DNA of 12,186 nucleotides from Ruminococcaceae bacterium UBA1438 (GTDB lineage Bacteria; Bacillota; Clostridia; Oscillospirales; Acutalibacteraceae): assembly GCA_002329285.1 (NCBI GenBank), contig DCTO01000115.1, positions 4,050-16,235 of the forward strand, read 5' to 3'. The position numbers and the translations under genes were made by a program. The notes beneath the pieces are model-generated. The model was not told the origin of the DNA. It worked only from the letters and a program-made list of their open reading frames with translations, and made no database searches. The stretch's first letter is position 1. Every line of letters starts with the position of its first letter. Of this stretch, positions 8,648 through 12,186 are shown one piece after another.

Positions 8648-10308
8648 TATGCATTCTCCTTGTAATATTCTAATGCTTTTTCAAGCCTTGCTTTAACCTC
8701 GTTTTCGCCAAGTAATGCTGTGATTGCAAATAAATCGGGGGTGTTTGTTCTACCTGTCAGCGCAACGCGGATAACGGTTGAAACATCGCCCACATGGCCG
8801 TCAAATTTTTCCGGCTCTGCCTTGTATTCCTTAACGTTCGGCGTGCAGCCAACCTCAGGGCAAAGCGCCTTAATGCGCTCAAACCAGGCGTCCTTATCAT
8901 CCGCAAGATTAACAATGCCGATGTATTTTTCAAGCACCCTTGCCGCAAGGGCGGGGGTTGCATTGCCTGCCAGCTCATAATTCGGCGTGAAGGTTTCCGA
9001 AAACATATAGCTGATGTAATCCGGAATATCGCTCCATTTTGCAATATCCTTGCGCGGCTTTTTGTTTTCCCTGTCAATATTCAGAATTGCGGTTGCGCGC
9101 TGCGGATTCAGCTCATAAAGCGCCGCAAGGGCGGGGTTATATTCCTTTGCCCATTCATATGATAAATCAAAAACCTTTTTGGCGGGCATTTTGCAGATAA
9201 CGTTTTTGCTGACGTCGGTTAGCTTAACCATGTCAAACAGCGCTCCCGAAACGCTCATCTTTTTAAGGTTAAACGGGAATTTATCAATATCCTCCGTTTG
9301 ATTCATTCTGCGCCAATCCTCAAAATTTGAATTGGCAAGGGTGAGCATGTATTCGTTAACGCTTTCGCTCGGGAAGCCCTCCTCGGCGTAATATGTTACT
9401 GCCGCCTCGGGGTCCTTGCGCTTTGAAAGCTTGCGCTTGCCGCCGTTTTCCTCTTTCATAATCGGGGCAACGTGCGCGTATTTGGGCGGCCTGAAGCCCA
9501 GCACCTTGAAAAGCTGAAGATGAATCGGTGTTGAGGCAATCCATTCATCGCCTCTGACAACGTGCGTCGTTCTCATCAAATGGTCGTCAATCGCGTGGGC
9601 GAAATGATAAGTCGGAATTCCGTCCGATTTCAGGATAACAATGTCCTGCACATTTTCTGGCATTTCAATTTTGCCCTTGATAACGTCGTCAAAAAAGCAT
9701 TTGCCCTCCGTTGTGCCCGGGGATTTCAGGCGCAGAGTCCATGCCTCGCCGGCGTTGATTCTGCTTTCAATTTCTCCAAAACTCAAATCGCGGTGCTTTG
9801 CCCATTTGCCCCAGATGCCTTTGATGCTCTCGTTTTCCTGCTGCGCGCGGATCTCATCAAGCTCCTCGGCGCTCATAAAGCAGGGATAAGCAAGCCCCTC
9901 TTCAACAAGGCGCTTTGCAAAGGCCTGATAAATGTCTTTCCTTTGGCTTTGATAATATGGCGCATAATCGCCTTTTTCCTCTCCCTCGGCAATAACGCCC
10001 TCGTCAGGCACGATGCCGTAAACGGAAAGCCCCTTGAGCATAACCTCAATTGCGCCTTCAACCTTGCGCTTTTGGTCAGTGTCCTCAACACGGACGTAAA
10101 AAACGCCGCCGGTGCTTTTTGCGGTTTTATATGAAACAAGGCAGGTGAAAAGATTGCCGAAATGCAAAAATCCTGTCGGGCTGGGGGCAAAGCGGGTCAC
10201 CCTCGCGCCCTCAGGCAGATTTCTGGCAGGATAAATCGCCACGTAATCCTCAGGTGTTTTCTTTATTTGCGGAAACAAAAGCTCCGCAAGCTTAAAATTA
10301 TCCGTCAT
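8647..10308 (-). CDS. gltX: Glutamyl-tRNA synthetase, long divergent form
   Basis: This class I synthetase charges tRNA-Glu. The signature [15 protein letters not shown] (38-52) carries HFGN where most GluRS have [19 protein letters not shown] (71-81) is the usual R-x-EDTD strand. [21 protein letters not shown] (236-256) is the GluRS-specific block, and KLSKR (293-297) is the KMSKS loop. The region after YPCF has one Cys, so the bacterial zinc site of the E. coli type is not formed. Length is 553, against about 470-490 for standard GluRS, with some 35 residues before the catalytic signature and a long C-terminal half. The start is supported by GGAG 8 bases before the ATG. It is the first gene of the - strand run and overlaps glnS by one base. 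The function call is firm; whether it charges only tRNA-Glu is unknown. Confidence 0.95.
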   Translation of the reverse strand: MTDNFKLAELLFPQIKKTPEDYVAIYPARNLPEGARVTRFAPSPTGFLHFGNLFTCLVSYKTAKSTGGVFYVRVEDTDQKRKVEGAIEVMLKGLSVYGIVPDEGVIAEGEEKGDYAPYYQSQRKDIYQAFAKRLVEEGLAYPCFMSAEELDEIRAQQENESIKGIWGKWAKHRDLSFGEIESRINAGEAWTLRLKSPGTTEGKCFFDDVIKGKIEMPENVQDIVILKSDGIPTYHFAHAIDDHLMRTTHVVRGDEWIASTPIHLQLFKVLGFRPPKYAHVAPIMKEENGGKRKLSKRKDPEAAVTYYAEEGFPSESVNEYMLTLANSNFEDWRRMNQTEDIDKFPFNLKKMSVSGALFDMVKLTDVSKNVICKMPAKKVFDLSYEWAKEYNPALAALYELNPQRATAILNIDRENKKPRKDIAKWSDIPDYISYMFSETFTPNYELAGNATPALAARVLEKYIGIVNLADDKDAWFERIKALCPEVGCTPNVKEYKAEPEKFDGHVGDVSTVIRVALTGRTNTPDLFAITALLGENEVKARLEKALEYYKENA

Positions 10309-10334
10309 TTTGATAACTCCGTTAAAAATTAATC

Positions 10335-10368
10335 ATTATATTATTACATAAATTGGAGAATTATTCAA
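10335..10368 (-). promoter_or_regulatory. Candidate promoter of the gltX-glnS-typA-hemW run
   Basis: On the - strand a perfect TATAAT lies at 10335-10340, about 26 bases before the gltX ATG. TTGAAT lies upstream at 10363-10368, but the 22-base spacing is too long for a canonical pair, so the -35 is uncertain. The implied leader of roughly 20 bases is far too short for a T-box riboswitch. Confidence 0.4.
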
Positions 10369-10397
10369 TATTTAAATTATCTAATATTACATTTTTC

Positions 10398-10431
10398 TTG
10401 AAAATATTCTTTCTTTATGGTAATTTATAAT
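10398..10431 (+). promoter_or_regulatory. Candidate promoter for the DUF4250/DUF6198-like genes
   Basis: TTGAAA at 10398-10403 is followed after 17 bases by TAATTT at 10421-10426, which is preceded by TGG (extended -10 form). A perfect TATAAT overlaps at 10426-10431 but sits 22 bases from the same -35. Either could serve the gene starting at 10459. The region is AT-rich and divergent from gltX. Confidence 0.5.
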
Positions 10432-10458
10432 GAACATTAATTCAGGGGGGGTGCTGCA

Positions 10459-10638
10459 ATGGGCAGCTTGCCGGGTGATTCGGTTTTGCTTTTAAGCGTT
10501 GTTAATATGAAGCTTCGCGATTATTATTCAGGCCTTGATGCGCTGTGTGAGGATCTCGGTGAAAGCAGGGAGGATATTTGCGCCCGCCTTGCTTCAATCG
10601 GGTATAATTATGATGAAGGGGTAAATCAGTTTGTCTGA
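10459..10638 (+). CDS. DUF4250 domain protein (59 residues)
   Basis: This short gene encodes MGSLPGDSVLLLSVVNMKLR and then a helix-rich acidic segment (DYYSGLDALCEDL) ending in YNYDEGVNQFV. The layout matches the DUF4250 family as I know it: about 55-60 residues, with P-x-D-x-x-x-LLS-x-x-N-x-KLRD near the start, a L-x-x-LCEDL helix and a Y-D-x-x-x-NQFV end. The whole family domain is present, so the gene is complete. No function is known for the family and none is evident here. There is no signal peptide or transmembrane segment; it is probably a small cytoplasmic helical protein. The start is supported by AGGGGGG at 10444-10450, 8 bases before the ATG. It ends in TGA, unlike the TAA stops of all the other genes here, and is followed 12 bases later, in the same frame, by the membrane protein gene. 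Confidence 0.88.
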   Translation: MGSLPGDSVLLLSVVNMKLRDYYSGLDALCEDLGESREDICARLASIGYNYDEGVNQFV

Positions 10639-10644
10639 TTTTTT
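10623..10644 (+). promoter_or_regulatory. Small U-tailed hairpin across the DUF4250 stop codon
   Basis: AAATCAG (10623-10629) pairs with CTGATTT (10635-10641) around a TTTGT loop, and six T in a row run through 10639-10644. The TGA stop (10636-10638) lies within the right arm. It has the form of a weak intrinsic terminator or attenuator, but with only two G-C pairs it may be inefficient. It sits 6 bases before the start of the membrane protein gene. Confidence 0.4.
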
Positions 10645-10650
10645 CAGCCT

Positions 10651-11343
10651 ATGAAAAAGATTAAATTATCAAGCGAAGCGGCTTATGTGCTTGGCATTCT
10701 GCTGCTTTCGCTTTCCGTTGCAATGATTGCAAGCGCGGATTTCGGCGTGTCAATGATTGTTGCGCCGGCGTATATTCTCAGCCTCAAGGTCAGCTTTTTA
10801 ACCTTCGGGCAGGCAGAATATATCGTTCAGGGCATATTGTTTATAATTCTGTGCATTGCAATGAAGGGCGTGCGCCTCATTTATTTTGAGGCGTTTGTTA
10901 CGGGGCTGATTTACGGTGCGGCGCTTGATTTATGGCGCGTGATTATACCGCATTTTAATCCGGATTTATATGCGCCCGGCTCCTTTTCAATGCCGCTTCG
11001 GATTGTTTATTTTTCCGTCGGCATGGTGATGACCTCGTTTTCCATCGCGCTGCTTTTTAACACATATTTCTTCCCGCAGGTTTATGATTTCTTTGTTAAG
11101 GCGGTGAGCCACAAGTATCAGCTAAACCGAACGAAATTTAAGATAGGATTTGATATGACCTTTCTTCTGATTTCCGTTACTTTCAGCCTGATTTTGTTTG
11201 GCAGATTCAACGGCATCGGAATCGGCACGGTGATTATGACCTGCCTTAACGGCTTGATAATCGGTGCCTTTTCAAAGCTGTTTGAAAAGCATTTTGCCTT
11301 TGAGCCGCGCTTTAAAAGGCTCGCTTCAAGGTTTGAGCTTTAA
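10651..11343 (+). CDS. YczE/DUF6198-like integral membrane protein
   Basis: This 230-residue polytopic membrane protein has about five or six hydrophobic segments (roughly residues 10-30, 45-68, 75-95, 112-135, 165-185 and 188-210). The N-terminal pattern, a helix then ADFGVSMIVAPAYILSLK and later QAEYIVQGILFIILC, resembles the YczE/YitT-like and DUF6198 families, which have no established biochemical function. Basic residues cluster at the N-terminus and in the last 20 residues, suggesting cytoplasmic ends. It starts 12 bases after DUF4250 in the same frame. No Shine-Dalgarno is visible before the ATG, so translation may depend on ribosomes finishing DUF4250. It ends in TAA just before a hairpin terminator and converges with a TetR regulator. 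The family call is from memory of sequence style; transport or another role cannot be assigned. Confidence 0.82.
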   Translation: MKKIKLSSEAAYVLGILLLSLSVAMIASADFGVSMIVAPAYILSLKVSFLTFGQAEYIVQGILFIILCIAMKGVRLIYFEAFVTGLIYGAALDLWRVIIPHFNPDLYAPGSFSMPLRIVYFSVGMVMTSFSIALLFNTYFFPQVYDFFVKAVSHKYQLNRTKFKIGFDMTFLLISVTFSLILFGRFNGIGIGTVIMTCLNGLIIGAFSKLFEKHFAFEPRFKRLASRFEL

Positions 11344-11352
11344 TAAAACGAA

Positions 11353-11378
11353 AAGAGCAGTTCGTTTGAGCTGCTCTT
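11353..11378 (-). terminator. Bidirectional terminator between the DUF6198-like gene and tetR
   Basis: Arms at 11353-11363 and 11368-11378 (AAGAGCAG core, with one G-T pair) form an 11-bp stem around a GTTT loop. On the - strand the stem runs into TTTTCGTTTTATT, a good U-tract for the regulator gene. On the + strand only a weak AATTGTTATT follows, so it is probably less efficient in that direction. It fills the 40-base gap between the two convergent stop codons. Confidence 0.8.
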
Positions 11379-11383
11379 AATTG

Positions 11384-11920
11384 TTATTCAACTATGAATT
11401 TTTCAAAAACCAAGGTGTTAAGCTTATCCGCAATAATCTCAACGTCAATAGCCTTTTGCTCAATAAATGCCGCGATCACACCGCCTGTGATTCCGTTTGA
11501 AATGAAATCAAGCAGAAACTCCGCATTCGGCGAATTGACAACGCTTTCATCGGCATAGCGCACGGCAAATTTTGCAATGTATTGGGCAATGCTGTCCTTA
11601 ATCAGCAGGGTGGTGTAACCGCCGTAAGAGGATTTAAGCAGCTTGGAAATCACGTCGCTTCCATCCTGCAGCATGGATAAAAAGATAACGGTTGCCTCTC
11701 TCATATTGGAAGCCTGCTTTGCGCGCTTAACACAGCCGCTTGTGCTCTGCTCAATTCCCCAGCGAAGCAGCGATTCAATGTCAGAAAAATGATAATAAAA
11801 GGTTTGCCTGCTGATGCCGCATTCCTGAACAAGCATGGTAACCGTGATTTCATCAAGGCTGTGATTGTCAATCAGGCTCCAAAAGGTTTGAAAAATTTTT
11901 TTCTTTGTTTCCTTTGCCAT
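11384..11920 (-). CDS. TetR/AcrR-family transcriptional regulator
   Basis: This 178-residue protein has an N-terminal three-helix DNA-binding domain: a first helix with KKKIFQTFWSLI, then ITVTMLVQECGISRQTFYYHFSDIESLL (25-52), the classic TetR helix-turn-helix in which FYYHF marks the recognition-helix end. The C-terminal part (about 60-178) is helical and would form the ligand-binding/dimer domain; its ligand cannot be inferred. The compact size and a first helix without the usual long extension recall DhaS-like TetR proteins, but this is only a resemblance. The start is supported by AGGGGG seven bases before the ATG. It stands alone on its strand, convergent with the DUF6198-like gene. An inverted repeat in its leader suggests autoregulation, as is common in the family. 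Targets are unknown; the adjacent DUF4250/DUF6198-like pair is the obvious candidate. Confidence 0.93.
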   Translation of the reverse strand: MAKETKKKIFQTFWSLIDNHSLDEITVTMLVQECGISRQTFYYHFSDIESLLRWGIEQSTSGCVKRAKQASNMREATVIFLSMLQDGSDVISKLLKSSYGGYTTLLIKDSIAQYIAKFAVRYADESVVNSPNAEFLLDFISNGITGGVIAAFIEQKAIDVEIIADKLNTLVFEKFIVE

Positions 11921-11942
11921 ATCTTTCCCCCTGAATATTATT

Positions 11943-11956
11943 TGAATATTTATTCA
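11943..11956 (-). promoter_or_regulatory. Candidate TetR operator (inverted repeat)
   Basis: TGAATA-TT-TATTCA is a perfect 6-bp inverted repeat with a 2-base centre, located 23-36 bases upstream of the regulator's ATG. TGAATATT recurs as a direct repeat at 11932-11939. A TATGAT -10-like element lies just upstream on the - strand, so a bound protein would block early transcription. The region is very AT-rich, so chance symmetry is possible. Confidence 0.4.
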
Positions 11957-11999
11957 TCATACTTTAACATAATTTAACAAAACATTCAATAGTGTAATG

Positions 12000-12018
12000 A
12001 CAAATTTAAAAAATTTGT
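12000..12018. repeat. AT-rich inverted repeat upstream of the tetR promoter region
   Basis: ACAAATTT (12000-12007) and AAATTTGT (12011-12018) are exact inverted copies separated by AAA. It lies between the tetR promoter region and the terminator of the next gene. It could be a protein-binding site or a weak stem, but the low sequence complexity means it may carry no function. Confidence 0.35.
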
Positions 12019-12029
12019 AAAAAACCAAC

Positions 12030-12064
12030 AAAAAAATGCGCTTGAAACTACCTCAAGCGCATTT
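12030..12064 (-). terminator. Intrinsic terminator of the membrane protein gene at the window end
   Basis: A 12-bp stem (12034-12045 with 12053-12064, ATGCGCTTGA core) has a 7-base loop. On the - strand it is followed by a run of seven T (A at 12030-12036). It begins 17 bases past the stop codon of the - strand reading frame that enters from the window's right edge and insulates tetR from it. Confidence 0.9.
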
Positions 12065-12081
12065 AATATTTTGGTTATTTA

Positions 12082-12186
12082 TTAATGAAGATACCTCAAA
12101 ATAATATATCCGGTGCAGATTGCAACAACAGCAATCGTTGCCGGGGCAGAGTATTTGCAATATTTGCCCCAGGTGATTTTGTGGCC
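12082..12186 (-). CDS. C-terminal end of a membrane protein, possibly a transporter (truncated by window edge)
   Basis: The last 34 codons of a - strand gene are visible, beginning GHKITWGKYCKYSAP, then a hydrophobic stretch (ATIAVVAICTGYIIL) and a short RYLH tail before TAA. One final transmembrane helix with a short basic tail is clear. The Trp/Lys/Tyr-rich segment before a Pro and a last helix recalls the C-termini of sodium-dependent (NSS/SNF-type) transporters, but this is weak evidence. The well-formed terminator just downstream supports a genuine gene end. The rest lies outside the window. Confidence 0.6.
   Translation of the reverse strand, partial: GHKITWGKYCKYSAPATIAVVAICTGYIILRYLH

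Noticed and set aside
9562..10134. 190-codon open frame on the + strand inside gltX
   Set aside because: It lies antisense to a clear GluRS gene, has no family-like sequence and no convincing ribosome binding site; it is a by-product of codon bias in the real gene.
10361..10410. TTGAAAATATTC and ATTCAATATT resembling the tetR leader palindrome
   Set aside because: Similarity to TGAATATTTATTCA is loose and limited to A/T runs, so a shared operator cannot be claimed by eye.
10309..10458. T-box riboswitch upstream of the tRNA synthetase operon
   Set aside because: The whole divergent gap is 150 bases and the candidate -10 lies only about 26 bases before the gltX start. No specifier stem, T-box consensus or antiterminator can fit.

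Overview
The window reads as chromosomal DNA of a low-to-mid GC anaerobic Firmicute, most likely a gut or rumen clostridium of the Ruminococcaceae/Oscillospirales type. The grounds are AGGAG-type ribosome binding sites, a DUF4250 gene, a YczE/DUF6198-like membrane protein, the mix of central-metabolism genes, and an intergenic double-hairpin repeat of a kind I associate with that group. No database search was possible, so the lineage is inference. Almost all of the DNA is coding. I see no mobile element, CRISPR array, rRNA, tRNA or prophage gene.

Layout. (1) Bases 1-3926, + strand: the 3' part of glycerol kinase (glpK), an Ldh_2-family malate/lactate-type dehydrogenase, a palindromic intergenic repeat, and an NAD(P)-type malic enzyme. 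A strong intrinsic terminator follows. This is a small carbon and redox block: glycerol enters glycolysis, and oxaloacetate/malate/pyruvate may be interconverted. (2) Bases 4013-10308, - strand: a run transcribed in the order gltX, glnS, typA, hemW. gltX and glnS overlap by one base (TAATG), and a hairpin separates typA from hemW. This is a translation-centred operon (Glu- and Gln-tRNA charging, and a ribosome-associated GTPase) with a radical-SAM heme-chaperone gene at its end. (3) Bases 10309-10458: a divergent AT-rich promoter region. (4) Bases 10459-11343, + strand: a 59-codon DUF4250 gene too short for ordinary ORF cut-offs, then a YczE/DUF6198-like integral membrane protein. A small U-tailed hairpin lies across their junction. 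(5) Bases 11384-11920, - strand: a TetR-family regulator convergent with the membrane protein gene, with a bidirectional terminator between them and an inverted repeat in its leader. (6) Bases 12034-12186: a terminator and the last 34 codons of a membrane protein on the - strand that enters from beyond the window.

Nothing here amounts to a clearly new biological system; this is mostly ordinary core genome. The points most worth a second look are the adjacent GluRS/GlnRS pair in a probable Firmicute, the possible malate shunt pair, the repeat between those two genes, the junction hairpin between the DUF4250 and DUF6198-like genes, and the hairpin with no visible Shine-Dalgarno upstream of hemW. 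No gene-free stretch exceeds 300 bases.
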